From NCBI RefSeq assembly GCF_001690195.1, contig NZ_LZGM01000117.1:1-41071 (forward strand): a stretch of DNA of 41,071 bases. The letters are read 5' to 3'. Numbering within the stretch: the first letter of the stretch is position 1; the number at the start of each line of letters is the position of its first letter. Shown one piece after another: positions 8,462 to 16,917 of this stretch. Position numbers and translations under genes: made by a program. Source of the DNA: Gilliamella sp. wkB108 (GTDB lineage Bacteria; Pseudomonadota; Gammaproteobacteria; Enterobacterales; Orbaceae). The notes under the pieces were generated by a model, which was not told the origin of the DNA, ran no database searches, and worked only from the letters and a program-made list of their open reading frames with translations.

Positions 8462-10180
8462 ATGTCTTGGTATACAACAGGTTTAGTAAATCTAACAAAT
8501 GGCAGTAAAACAGTAACAGGCGTTGGCACAAAATGGACAAATCCTTTAATTGGGATTTGTGCAGGTCAAATGCTGATACTAAAAACAACAGATACAATAG
8601 AAATTTGTGAAATAGCATCGGTTCAATCTGACACACAATTAACATTAGCCAATAAATACGAGGGAGTGACTAAAACCGGCGTTAATTATGAGATCCCGAC
8701 TGCTCCTAATGTTTCAGTTGAACATTTAGCATTGCGAATATCCGAGATGCTAAATTACTATCAACAACAAATGGAGGGTTGGCAAACAGTATTAACCGGT
8801 CAAGGTGAGGTTACATTAACGGCACCAGACGGTCGCATTGTGACAATAAAATCGCAATATTCAATTCAAAATGAATTAATAAAACTAGTCGAAAAAGGTA
8901 AAAATTTTTCAGAAATTGCAATTCAAAACGCTGAATTATCAAATAATGCCAGTCAATCAGCAAAAGATAGCGAAAGCAGTGCTAAGACCAGCGCTGATAA
9001 TGCCGCTAAATTTGCTGATTCAGCCAGTCAATCGGCTAAAAATGCAGGTAATAGCGCAACCTCAGCCAAAACCGCAGAAACAGGCGCACAAACATCAGCA
9101 ACAGAAGCTAAACAATCTGCATTAGATGCCAAAAACTGGGTTTCAACAGTAGACTTTTCCGAACTTGTTAAAAAATCAGGTGATACGATGTCAGGCAATC
9201 TCACTATCAGTAATAGTGATTCGTCAGCAGTATCACTGAAAAATAATAAAAATGAGGAGTGGATGTTGCGAATCCATTTAGACGGTTCATTTTCTATTTT
9301 TAATAAAAATAGTGACGGAAAATGGACATCACGATTTCGTAACGAGTCCAGTAGTAACGCTTGGCGTTTTGAAAATACCAGTGATGTGACCATTGGTGGT
9401 AAATCAATATTGAAAACAGGTGATTACGGCATCGGTGCGCCAACTGGTACTACCGCTCAAAATCTGGATGAACATCTAAATAGTGGTTTTTATGGGACGA
9501 ATACCGCTAAAATTCCTAATTTACCATTTACAGGTGAAGGCTGCGCTTCATCCCTACTCGTATTACCAAGCGATAGCCCGCATTGGAAGGTTGAGCAGTT
9601 ATCGGTTATTAATGGAAGAACCCCAAAAATTTATTATCGTACTGATACCAAAAATGATGGTAAACAGGCATGGTATGAGGCAATTACAACTGCGAACGCC
9701 TCTGCCGATATTGTTGGCGCGTTACCAGCCGTAAAAACAAGTGATAATAATGCACCTATTTACAAGATAGGTAATCAAGTTGATTTCTCACAAACACCAA
9801 CAGTAAATGGACAATCAGTCATTACTGATGTTTCAGCGATACAAAACAAATTAAACGAAATTGGCAACAGGACTTATATTGTCGAATCCTATCAGAATGG
9901 CGATAGCTGGTATAAAGTGTATTCAAATGGTTTTATTGAGCAATCAGGAACGATTAATATAAAGACAACCGCTGTAAATTCTGTTTGCGGAACATTTATT
10001 AATTTATTAAAACCAATGAAAACGAAAAATTATGGAGTTAGCATCGATAAATTTAATAGCGGTCCATGGGCGCAAACAGAGTACGCACAGGCAGAATCAT
10101 ATACCACCGCGTTTTGGCTCGCATCGTATTCTAGTATTGCTGGTGAATGTTGGGTTCGTTGGACGGCAAGAGGGTATTAA
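8462..10180 (+). CDS. Phage tail fibre, copy 1
   Basis: The 572-residue protein starts with a domain ('MSWYTTG…') that likely attaches the fibre to the virion. Next comes an Ala/Ser-rich heptad-like stretch at about 157-225 (repeats of 'SAKxSxSSAKT' type), as in lambda Stf-like fibres, and then a distal region. That region contains the tail-fibre motif 'ILKTGDYGIGAPTG' near 317-330 and ends 'RWTARGY'. AAGGA precedes the ATG, and the chaperone gene starts two bases after the stop. Residues 1-231 are about 96% identical to copy 2 at 11781; the middle differs completely, and short C-terminal blocks ('VGALPAVKT', 'LLKPMKTKNYGVS') recur. The host receptor cannot be inferred. Confidence 0.85.
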   Translation: MSWYTTGLVNLTNGSKTVTGVGTKWTNPLIGICAGQMLILKTTDTIEICEIASVQSDTQLTLANKYEGVTKTGVNYEIPTAPNVSVEHLALRISEMLNYYQQQMEGWQTVLTGQGEVTLTAPDGRIVTIKSQYSIQNELIKLVEKGKNFSEIAIQNAELSNNASQSAKDSESSAKTSADNAAKFADSASQSAKNAGNSATSAKTAETGAQTSATEAKQSALDAKNWVSTVDFSELVKKSGDTMSGNLTISNSDSSAVSLKNNKNEEWMLRIHLDGSFSIFNKNSDGKWTSRFRNESSSNAWRFENTSDVTIGGKSILKTGDYGIGAPTGTTAQNLDEHLNSGFYGTNTAKIPNLPFTGEGCASSLLVLPSDSPHWKVEQLSVINGRTPKIYYRTDTKNDGKQAWYEAITTANASADIVGALPAVKTSDNNAPIYKIGNQVDFSQTPTVNGQSVITDVSAIQNKLNEIGNRTYIVESYQNGDSWYKVYSNGFIEQSGTINIKTTAVNSVCGTFINLLKPMKTKNYGVSIDKFNSGPWAQTEYAQAESYTTAFWLASYSSIAGECWVRWTARGY

Positions 10181-10181
10181 T

Positions 10182-10514
10182 ATGACATATACAAATGAAG
10201 AATATGCGGAAATGGCTATTAAAGCCAATAAAGACGGTAAGTCATTAAAAATAATTGATGGTGAATTAAAAATTGTTGAATCAGAGCCTATTGCTTTATC
10301 TGATGAGCAAATTATCTCACAAAATCAAGTAATGAAAAATTCACTATTAAACGAAGCTAACGAAAAAATAGCTATTTTACAAGATATCATTGATTTAGAT
10401 ATGCAAGAATCTAATGAAGAGGAACAATTAAAACAATGGAAAAAATATCGAATTTTAGTTACTCGTGCTGATACCTCAGATATTAATGTTGTATTTCCCT
10501 CTAAACCTGAGTAA
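10182..10514 (+). CDS. Tail fibre assembly chaperone (Tfa/Caudo_TAP-like), copy 1
   Basis: I use the ATG at 10182, two bases after the fibre stop; an upstream in-frame ATG lies inside the fibre gene. The 110-residue product has the Tfa C-terminal signature: 'ANEKIAILQDIIDL' followed by 'QLKQWKKYRILVTRADTSD'. Tfa proteins help fibre trimerisation and are usually encoded just after the fibre. The N-terminus is short compared with the roughly 190-residue lambda Tfa. It is about 88% identical to the second copy at 13165, which keeps the same length and start context. Confidence 0.85.
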   Translation: MTYTNEEYAEMAIKANKDGKSLKIIDGELKIVESEPIALSDEQIISQNQVMKNSLLNEANEKIAILQDIIDLDMQESNEEEQLKQWKKYRILVTRADTSDINVVFPSKPE

Positions 10515-10535
10515 TTCAATATAATAGGAGTACAA

Positions 10536-10989
10536 ATGAAATATTATAAAACAGATAAAAATCAAATTTTCTCATATGATGGTGATGACTCTCAATATGA
10601 TTTTATAGGGAATGGATTAATTGAAATATCCGAACAAGAGACGAAAACAATAAGAGGATGAACAACGCGCGGCAATCGAAAATAAGGTTCCTACGGAAAT
10701 TAGTAGATTTCAGATGTTAGCATTTTTGAGGGTTACAATGTATGCAGGTAGAACTATGTATGACTGGATTAATGATTATGTTAATAATTTGGATGATAAA
10801 TCAGATGAAAATATAATTTTAAAAACAGCATGGGAGACCGCATCAGAGTTTAGCCGTACATCGTTCCCTGTTATGACCGCGCAACGGCTATTTAATTTAA
10901 CGGACGAGCAGGGGGATGAGATGTTTCTCGCAGCATCAAAAATGACGATGCCAAACACAACAGTAGAACCAACCGCAACCGGCGAATAA
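10536..10989 (+). pseudogene. Frameshifted small phage protein encoded after the fibre chaperone
   Basis: An ATG at 10536, with TAGGAG upstream, opens a 41-codon frame ('MKYYKTDKNQIFSYDG…') that hits TGA at 10659-10661. The +1 frame continues from about 10654 as 'EDEQRAAIENKVPTEISRF' and runs to TAA at 10989. An in-frame ATG at 10714 would give a 91-residue fragment. Removing one A near 10652-10653 restores one continuous frame of about 150 codons. The second half resembles small proteins often found next to phage fibre genes ('EISRxQ', then a 'LT-DEQ-x-D-x-MF' helix near the end). I infer a single-base insertion. A programmed frameshift is less likely because no slippery heptamer is obvious. 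Confidence 0.65.
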
Positions 10990-11352
10990 TCAATTCATAC
11001 TATCAATTTTCAATTTCACATACTCTACCGCATTACCTAACATCACAAAATCTGCTACATCATATAGTTTTTTCTGAATTTGATAGAATACATAATTATG
11101 ATCGCCATCGCTATTGATAATGTAGTAATGGTACGGTAATTAGACCTCTTAATTTTCGGGCGTCATTCTGATATAAATTGGTATTGTGTAGTTTATTGTG
11201 ATCATGTTGTAAAAAATTAGTAAGTTCTGTTGATCATAAACTAATATTTGATGGTTGATATTGTCGTGAGATAGATTTGTACTGAAAGTTATGCCAAATG
11301 AACTAAAAGTAATGAATAGATACACATTAATTAGGAATAGATAGCCTGTCAT
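10990..11352 (-). pseudogene. Broken gene for a small, possibly exported protein (candidate lysogenic-conversion gene)
   Basis: On the minus strand an ATG at 11352 starts a 67-residue frame with a hydrophobic N-terminus of signal-peptide type ('MTGYLFLINVYLFITFSSFG'). It stops at 11149-11151. After a second TAA at 11140-11142 the same frame stays open for 49 more codons ('LPYHYYIINSDGDHNYVF', 'LYDVADFVMLGNAVEYVK') and ends at TGA 10990-10992. The two pieces are in one register, so they look like one 120-codon gene with two nearby stops. No ribosome-binding site is evident and I recognise no family. Its position at the end of the phage tail module, on the opposite strand, fits a former moron gene. 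Confidence 0.4.
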
Positions 11353-11423
11353 TTCATTGTTTTTTAATAAGTCAAATTATTTTCAACTCTAAATATTTGT
11401 CACTTTTGATTAATTTGTTGTGA

Positions 11424-11446
11424 GTTCGATTCCCCACCCCCCACCA
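11424..11446. other. tRNA-3'-end-like fragment, possible prophage attachment core
   Basis: The segment reads G-TTCGATT-CCCC-A-CCCCCC-ACCA, the look of a T-loop followed by an acceptor strand and CCA. No tRNA body precedes it: the upstream T-stem strand (TGTGAG) does not pair with CCCCA. From the T-loop to the CCA it is one base short of canonical spacing. Lambdoid and P4-type phages often integrate at tRNA or tmRNA 3' ends and leave such a fragment at the distal junction. The parent tRNA is not identifiable here. Confidence 0.4.
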
Positions 11447-11780
11447 TTTAACATCCTCTTTTTTTATAACATTCAAAAATCAGTATCTATTTTGTTTATC
11501 TGGTTGGTACGGATTGTGAATTAATTGTGGCATAACGTACAAAATTAACTTTTTATATAACTCATCGTCAACACTAAATTAACTATAAAAGAATATCTAT
11601 CGTTACCTACATTCAACATTAAACAACGGAAAAAGAAGAGAACATAGTAATAGGAACAAGTCTAGTTAGAGGTGTTTTTACATCTCACGAAACATTATTT
11701 TTATTACTGATTAAAAATTAATAGATATTTTAAAAACCGCTTATGTAATGGTTTTTTTACGCTTAAATTCGAGGAAACAT
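11447..11780. other. Non-coding stretch before fibre copy 2, with a weak terminator-like hairpin
   Basis: No convincing coding was seen on either strand. A hairpin with arms AAAAACC (11732-11738) and GGTTTTT (11750-11756) followed by T residues could act as a weak terminator shortly before the second fibre gene. An imperfect hairpin (GAGGTGT/ACATCTC) lies near 11671-11688. No clear promoter was seen. Confidence 0.35.
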
Positions 11781-13163
11781 ATGTCTTGGTATACAACAGG
11801 TTCAGTAAATCTAACAAATGGCAGTAAAACAGTAACAGGCGTTGGTACAAAATGGACAAATCCTTTAATTGGGATTTGTGCAGGTCAAATGCTGATACTA
11901 AAAACAAAAGATACAATAGAAATTTGTGAAATAGCATCAGTTCAATCTGACACACAATTAACATTAGCCAATAAATACGCGGGAGTGACTAAAACTGGTG
12001 TTAATTATGAGATCCCGACTGCTCCTAATGTTTCAGTTGAACATTTAGCATTGCTAATATCCGAGATGCTAAATTACTATCAACAACAAATGGAGGGTTG
12101 GCAAACAGTATTAACAGGTCAAGGCGAGGTTACATTAACGGCACCAGACGGTCGCATTGTGACAATAAAATCGCAATATTCAATTCAAGATGAATTAATA
12201 AAACTAGTCGAAAAAGGTAAAAATTTTTCAGAAATTACAATCAAAAACGCTGAATTATCAAATAATGCCAGTCAATCAGCAAAAAACAGTGAAAGTAGTG
12301 CTAAGACCAGTGCTGATAATGCCGCTAAATTTGCTGATTCAGCCAGTCAATCAGCAAAAAATGCAGGTAATAGCGCAACATCAGCCAAAACCGCAGAAAC
12401 AGGCGCGCAAACATCAGCAACAGAAGCTAAACAATCTGCATTAGATGCCAAAAACTGGGCTTCAACTGTAGATTTGAAAAAACATGGTATCGGTAATAGA
12501 AATCTATTATCTGACGTCGATTCGTTCCAATTAAATGGTTTTGGTTTCGTTGATAATTCAACCATTGGAAATAAGCCATTTGATTTTGCTGAAATAATTC
12601 AATCTGGAGACAGTAAATCCGAATCAGCTCAAATTGCATTAGATTTGCTCAGCAACCGCGTAAAAACACGGTCAGGTAGGCTAAATATCTGGAATCAATG
12701 GTGTGAGTTTATGACAACAAACAACACCAACGCTGATACTGTAGGAGCGTTACCAGCCGTAAAAACTGGTGCAAATAATGCACCTATTTACAAGGTGGGT
12801 AATCAAGTTAATTTTGATTTAAAACCCAAAATAGCAGGTACTGAACCGATTTACATTATTGAATCATATCAAAATGGTGATAGTTGGTATAATGTGTATT
12901 CAAATGGGTTTATTGAGCAATCAAGTGTGATTTTATCGGGTACAGATGAAATTCAAAAGATTAAATTTATGGCGATCAATCTATTAAAACCAATGAAAAC
13001 AAAAAACTATGGAGTTAGTGTTGATCTATATTCAAATGGTGGACCTTGGGGATGGGTCAGATTTGCGTGTGGTAATATAAATTGCAATTCATTCATACTA
13101 TGTTCGTACACAGAGGCGAATCCTGGTGCAACGCTAATTAGATGGACGGTAAGAGGGTATTAA
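11781..13163 (+). CDS. Phage tail fibre, copy 2
   Basis: The ATG at 11781 has GAGGA upstream and corresponds exactly to the copy 1 start; an earlier in-frame start at 11748 would lie in the terminator-like hairpin. The 460-residue protein shares residues 1-231 with copy 1, with about nine substitutions, through the Ala/Ser-rich shaft to 'DAKNW-x-STVD'. It then switches to an unrelated middle section with no 'GDYGIGAPTG' block. It returns to related segments ('VGALPAVKTGANNAPIYK', 'YQNGDSWYNVYSNGFIEQS', 'LLKPMKTKNYGVS') before a different tip ending 'RWTVRGY'. It probably gives an alternative receptor specificity. It lies away from the main tail operon, beyond the att-like fragment, so its expression is uncertain. 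Confidence 0.82.
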   Translation: MSWYTTGSVNLTNGSKTVTGVGTKWTNPLIGICAGQMLILKTKDTIEICEIASVQSDTQLTLANKYAGVTKTGVNYEIPTAPNVSVEHLALLISEMLNYYQQQMEGWQTVLTGQGEVTLTAPDGRIVTIKSQYSIQDELIKLVEKGKNFSEITIKNAELSNNASQSAKNSESSAKTSADNAAKFADSASQSAKNAGNSATSAKTAETGAQTSATEAKQSALDAKNWASTVDLKKHGIGNRNLLSDVDSFQLNGFGFVDNSTIGNKPFDFAEIIQSGDSKSESAQIALDLLSNRVKTRSGRLNIWNQWCEFMTTNNTNADTVGALPAVKTGANNAPIYKVGNQVNFDLKPKIAGTEPIYIIESYQNGDSWYNVYSNGFIEQSSVILSGTDEIQKIKFMAINLLKPMKTKNYGVSVDLYSNGGPWGWVRFACGNINCNSFILCSYTEANPGATLIRWTVRGY

Positions 13164-13164
13164 T

Positions 13165-13497
13165 ATGACATTTACAAACGAAGAATATGCGGAAATGGCT
13201 ATTAAAGCCAATAAAGACGGTAAGTCATTAAAAATAATTGATGGTGAATTAAAAATTGTTGAATCAGAACCTATTGTTTTATCTGATGAGCAAATTATCT
13301 CGCAAAATCAAACTATGAAAAATGCATTAATAACTAAAGCCAATGAAAAAATAGCTGTCCTTCAAGATATCATTGATTTAGATATGCAAGAATCTAATGA
13401 AGAGGAACAGCTAAAACAGTGGAAAAAATATCGCATTTTACTCACTCGTGTTGATACATCAGATATTAAAGTTATATTTCCTGCTAAACCTGAATAA
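13165..13497 (+). CDS. Tail fibre assembly chaperone (Tfa/Caudo_TAP-like), copy 2
   Basis: The ATG follows the fibre stop with one base between them, as in copy 1. The 110 residues carry the same 'ANEKIAVLQDIIDL' and 'WKKYRILLTRVDTSD' signature. About 13 positions differ from copy 1, so this gene has diverged more than the fibre N-terminus has. That pattern suggests the cassette came from a related phage rather than from a fresh tandem duplication. Conservative changes and an intact frame argue that it is or recently was functional. Confidence 0.83.
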   Translation: MTFTNEEYAEMAIKANKDGKSLKIIDGELKIVESEPIVLSDEQIISQNQTMKNALITKANEKIAVLQDIIDLDMQESNEEEQLKQWKKYRILLTRVDTSDIKVIFPAKPE

Positions 13498-13540
13498 TTT
13501 TAACGTTTAGATTATTTAGTCAATAATATGAGCAATGCTG

Positions 13541-13582
13541 ATTCAGATAGCTAATCTCTTTTAGCAATCTGAATTATTTTTT
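13541..13582 (+). terminator. Intrinsic terminator after the second fibre cassette
   Basis: ATTCAGAT (13541-13548) pairs with ATCTGAAT (13567-13574). An inner GCTAA/TTAGC stem and a TTATTTTTT tail complete a strong rho-independent terminator. Confidence 0.8.
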
Positions 13583-13603
13583 AGCAAAATAATCCCTTCA
13601 AAA

Positions 13604-13636
13604 ATGGCTCATTTTTTTGAGTCATATTTTTAAATT
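13604..13636. terminator. Second hairpin with T-rich flanks
   Basis: ATGGCTCA (13604-13611) pairs with TGAGTCAT (13618-13625) around a T-rich loop and is followed by ATTTTTAAATTTT. It may back up the previous terminator or act on the opposite strand. Confidence 0.45.
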
Positions 13637-14089
13637 TTACTATCGACTTTTTTGTAGCTCGTTTATTTGATAGGGATTAATCATATTAGTTCATTCTATA
13701 TTAAACGAACTGTAATGTGGTCTCATTACATTATCAGTTTTTTACTATTGGATATCATTGTTATGTGAGGTGGTTTTAAATTATATTATCAATTGGAAAA
13801 ATTAAATTATTTTGATAATATCTAGTCCAATTAACATATTTGTTTATTAAATCTGTTATTATGATTTTAATTATGGTATCGAGTGAGTAGCGTATTGGTA
13901 TTGGTCGATGTATATTTATTGCGGACTTCCTCACCGCCATTTATATTGAATCTTCAAAGACTCAGAGCCGTTAGGTTCTAAAAATGTTGTTAAGATTAAC
14001 GTTGGGTGTTATTTTGGCAATACCTTCTTTAGATAAGTCGCTATAAATGATGCGTAGTACCTGCCTCTCCTCGATCATTTGGAGTTATT
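13637..14089. other. Intergenic stretch between the phage remnant and prmB
   Basis: This stretch of about 450 bases is AT-rich up to about 13880 and then of more ordinary composition. No phage gene, integrase or tRNA was seen. In E. coli smrB lies divergently upstream of prmB; nothing in this stretch encodes it. A 35-codon minus-strand frame (13971-14078) has no ribosome-binding site. The prmB promoter is probably here, but I could not place it with confidence. Confidence 0.5.
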
Positions 14090-14995
14090 ATGGAAAACTT
14101 ACGAACAGTTCAGGATTTTATTCGCTGGACAACTTCGCAATTTAGTCTATCAGATATTTATTTAGGGCATGGTACCGATAATCCTATTGATGAAGCTAAG
14201 CAACTTATTTTAGCTACACTTGGACTATCATTGTTTATTCCCCCTGAATTTTATTTAGCTAACCTGACCAATGATGAAAAACATCAATTGTTTGATATTA
14301 TCCAAAAACGTATTAAAGACCGTGTTCCAACACCATATTTAACTAATCAAGCTTGGTTTTGTGGACAGAGTTATTATGTGGATGAACGTGTATTAATTCC
14401 TCGTTCACCCATTGGTGAATTAATTGAAAATCATTTCAAACAGTTATTGTCATCTAACCCAAAAAATATTTTGGATTTATGTACAGGTAGTGGTTGTATA
14501 GGTATAGCCTGTGCTTATGCTTTTCCCGATGCGCAAGTTGATATTACCGATATTTCTTTAGATGCTCTTGACGTTGCTCAAACTAATATAGACCTGCATG
14601 AAATGGCATTTCAAGTTACCCCAATATTATCTGATCTATTTAATGATTTAGAAAAAAAACAATATGATTTGATTGTTTCAAATCCACCATATGTTGATAA
14701 TGAAGATATGAGTGATCTGCCTGATGAATTTCTATATGAGCCAAAATTGGCGTTGGAAGCTGGAGTTGATGGATTAGATTTAGTAAAACGAATTTTAATT
14801 GATGCTGTAGACTATTTGACCCCTCAAGGTGTGTTAGTTTGTGAAGTGGGTAATAGTTGGGTGAGTTTACAAGAACAGTATCCTGATGTACCTTTTAATT
14901 GGATCGAATTTAAGCGTGGTGGTCTTGGAGTATTTTCTATAACCTGCGAAGAACTTGTTAAATATCGACACTTTTTTATGAATAGTTTTCAATAA
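14090..14995 (+). CDS. prmB: Ribosomal protein L3 N5-glutamine methyltransferase PrmB
   Basis: PrmB methylates a glutamine of ribosomal protein uL3 using S-adenosylmethionine. The 301-residue product (E. coli about 310) has an N-terminal helical domain. The Rossmann methyltransferase core has the SAM motif '[14 protein letters not shown]' at 127-140 and the glutamine-binding 'NPPY' at 198-201, the hallmark of the HemK/PrmB family. I choose PrmB over PrmC because the next gene is aroC, as in E. coli, and because of the N-terminal '[10 protein letters not shown]' block. TTGGAG precedes the ATG. It probably forms an operon with aroC, 14 bases downstream. Confidence 0.94.
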   Translation: MENLRTVQDFIRWTTSQFSLSDIYLGHGTDNPIDEAKQLILATLGLSLFIPPEFYLANLTNDEKHQLFDIIQKRIKDRVPTPYLTNQAWFCGQSYYVDERVLIPRSPIGELIENHFKQLLSSNPKNILDLCTGSGCIGIACAYAFPDAQVDITDISLDALDVAQTNIDLHEMAFQVTPILSDLFNDLEKKQYDLIVSNPPYVDNEDMSDLPDEFLYEPKLALEAGVDGLDLVKRILIDAVDYLTPQGVLVCEVGNSWVSLQEQYPDVPFNWIEFKRGGLGVFSITCEELVKYRHFFMNSFQ

Positions 14996-15009
14996 TTGGA
15001 ACGAAATAT

Positions 15010-16083
15010 ATGTCTGGAAATTCAATTGGTAACCTATTTAAAGTTACTACATTTGGTGAATCTCATGGTATTGCATTAGGTTGTATTGTTGATGGAGTTC
15101 CTCCAGGTCTTGCTTTGACAGAATCAGATATGCAACGTGATCTTGATCGCCGTCGCCCAGGATCTTCACGTTATACAACCCAACGCCGTGAAGCTGATCA
15201 GGTAAAAATATTATCAGGAGTTTTTGAAGGAGTTACCACAGGTACCAGTATCGGTTTGTTAATTGAAAATACCGATCAGCGTTCGCAAGATTATAGCCAA
15301 ATCAAAGATGTTTTTCGACCAAGCCATGCCGATTATACTTATCAAAAAAAATATGGTATTCGTGATTATCGGGGTGGTGGGCGTTCATCTGCACGTGAGA
15401 CAGCGATGCGAGTTGCTGCTGGTGCAATTGCTAAAAAGTATTTACAAGAAAAACTCGGTATCTCTATTCGTGGCTATTTAGCTCAAATGGGAGAGATAGA
15501 GTGCCAACTTAAAGATTGGGAGCAAGTTGAAAAAAATCCATTTTTTTGTGCTGATGAAAGTAAAATAGAAGCGCTTGATCAACTATTGCGATCATTGAAA
15601 AAAGAAGGGGATTCCATCGGAGCGAAGGTCTGTATAGTTGCTGAAAATGTACCTGTAGGACTTGGTGAACCTGTTTTTGATAAATTAGATGCAGAACTTG
15701 CTCATGCACTTATGAGTATTAACGCAGTAAAGGGTGTTGAGATTGGTGATGGTTTTGCTGTTATTAATAAACGTGGTAGTGAAAATCGTGACGAGATATC
15801 TAAACAAGGTTTTTTATCTAACCATGCCGGCGGTATTTTAGGTGGAATTAGTTCAGGTCAAACTATTTTAGCTAGCATTGCGCTAAAACCAACACCAAGC
15901 ATTGAAATAACCGGTAAATCAATTAATATTTATGGTGAATCGGTAGATGTTTCTACACATGGACGGCATGATCCTTGTGTTGGAATTAGAGCGGTGCCAA
16001 TAGCCGAAGCAATGGTAGCTATTGTTATTATGGATCATTATCTGCGTTATCGTGCGCAATGTGGTGATGTAAATCAGTTATGA
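15010..16083 (+). CDS. aroC: Chorismate synthase
   Basis: AroC converts 5-enolpyruvylshikimate-3-phosphate to chorismate, the last common step to aromatic amino acids, folate and quinones. It uses reduced FMN. The 357 residues match the family length. Family signatures are present: 'FGESHG' near 15-20, '[14 protein letters not shown]' near 48-61, '[19 protein letters not shown]' near 121-139 and 'HGRHDPC' near 318-324. The gene overlaps the next start by four bases (ATGA), which indicates translational coupling with yfcA. mepA, which separates the two genes in E. coli, is absent. Confidence 0.97.
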   Translation: MSGNSIGNLFKVTTFGESHGIALGCIVDGVPPGLALTESDMQRDLDRRRPGSSRYTTQRREADQVKILSGVFEGVTTGTSIGLLIENTDQRSQDYSQIKDVFRPSHADYTYQKKYGIRDYRGGGRSSARETAMRVAAGAIAKKYLQEKLGISIRGYLAQMGEIECQLKDWEQVEKNPFFCADESKIEALDQLLRSLKKEGDSIGAKVCIVAENVPVGLGEPVFDKLDAELAHALMSINAVKGVEIGDGFAVINKRGSENRDEISKQGFLSNHAGGILGGISSGQTILASIALKPTPSIEITGKSINIYGESVDVSTHGRHDPCVGIRAVPIAEAMVAIVIMDHYLRYRAQCGDVNQL

Positions 16084-16832
16084 ATTATGAACTGTTAGTT
16101 TTACTTTTTGCCATTGCTACTTTGGCCGGTTTTATTGATTCAATTGCTGGAGGCGGTGGATTATTAACGGTACCAGCTTTGCTGGCTGTGGGATTACCAC
16201 CAGCGAGTGCGTTAGCGACTAATAAGTTGCAAAGTTGTGGAGGATCATTCTCCGCCAGTCTCTATTTTATTCGCCAACGAATGGTTGATCTGAAACAACA
16301 AAAATGGGCGATTGTATTTGCTTTTATTGGTTCAGGTTTAGGCACTTTATGTGTAATGCATATTAAAGCTGATTTTTTAAAATTATTATTACCAATATTA
16401 ACCATTAGTGTTGGTCTCTATTTTTTACTCTCGCCTACCATAGGTGAAAATGATCGTAAAAGTCGTTTATCCATATTACAATTTGCCCTCATTCCCGCTT
16501 TGACTATCGGTTTTTATGACGGTTTTTTTGGTCCAGGTGCGGGTTCGTTTTATGCTTTAGCCTATATTACCCTTGCAGGCTTTAATTTAACTAAAGCAAC
16601 AGCTCACACGAAAGTATTAAATTTCACTTCCAATTTTGCTGGGTTACTTTTTTTTATTGTTGGGGGAGAGGTTGTTTGGGCAATTGGACTGGTTATGTTA
16701 GTTGGTCAATTTATTGGCGCTAGGCTTGGTGCTAAGATGGTTATTGCCAAAGGTCGTAAATTGATTAGACCTATGTTAATTACTGTATCTACTATTATGA
16801 GTATTAAGTTGATTTATGAGAATTTTTTTTAA
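16080..16832 (+). CDS. yfcA: TSUP family (TauE/SafE) membrane transporter YfcA
   Basis: This 250-residue integral membrane protein has eight or so hydrophobic segments and the family's two inverted half-repeats. The first half carries '[19 protein letters not shown]' (14-32), the second '[14 protein letters not shown]' (around 143-156). TSUP proteins move sulphite-, sulphoacetate- or other organic-anion-type substrates. The substrate of YfcA is not settled, so none is claimed. The ATG overlaps the aroC stop. A short AT-rich gap and a LysR gene follow. Confidence 0.9.
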   Translation: MNYELLVLLFAIATLAGFIDSIAGGGGLLTVPALLAVGLPPASALATNKLQSCGGSFSASLYFIRQRMVDLKQQKWAIVFAFIGSGLGTLCVMHIKADFLKLLLPILTISVGLYFLLSPTIGENDRKSRLSILQFALIPALTIGFYDGFFGPGAGSFYALAYITLAGFNLTKATAHTKVLNFTSNFAGLLFFIVGGEVVWAIGLVMLVGQFIGARLGAKMVIAKGRKLIRPMLITVSTIMSIKLIYENFF

Positions 16833-16917
16833 ACATGTAGATCGTTATTTATTTTGTTGGATGAAATAATAATTTATTAGATAATTACAACACTATTTAA
16901 GTAATTTAGCCATTAGT

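Noticed and set aside
8916-9125. Ala/Ser-rich repetitive stretch as a possible CRISPR or DNA repeat array
   Set aside because: The periodicity is that of the coding sequence for a coiled fibre shaft; there are no constant repeats with unique spacers.
11149-11352. 67-residue minus-strand frame as an intact gene
   Set aside because: The same frame stays open beyond two close stops, so it is better read as part of a broken 120-codon gene.
13971-14078. 35-codon minus-strand frame before prmB
   Set aside because: No ribosome-binding site, no recognisable family and too short to separate from chance.
13498-14089. Search for a second copy of the att-like core marking the outer phage boundary
   Set aside because: No match to the TTCGATT-C-rich-ACCA sequence was found in this stretch.
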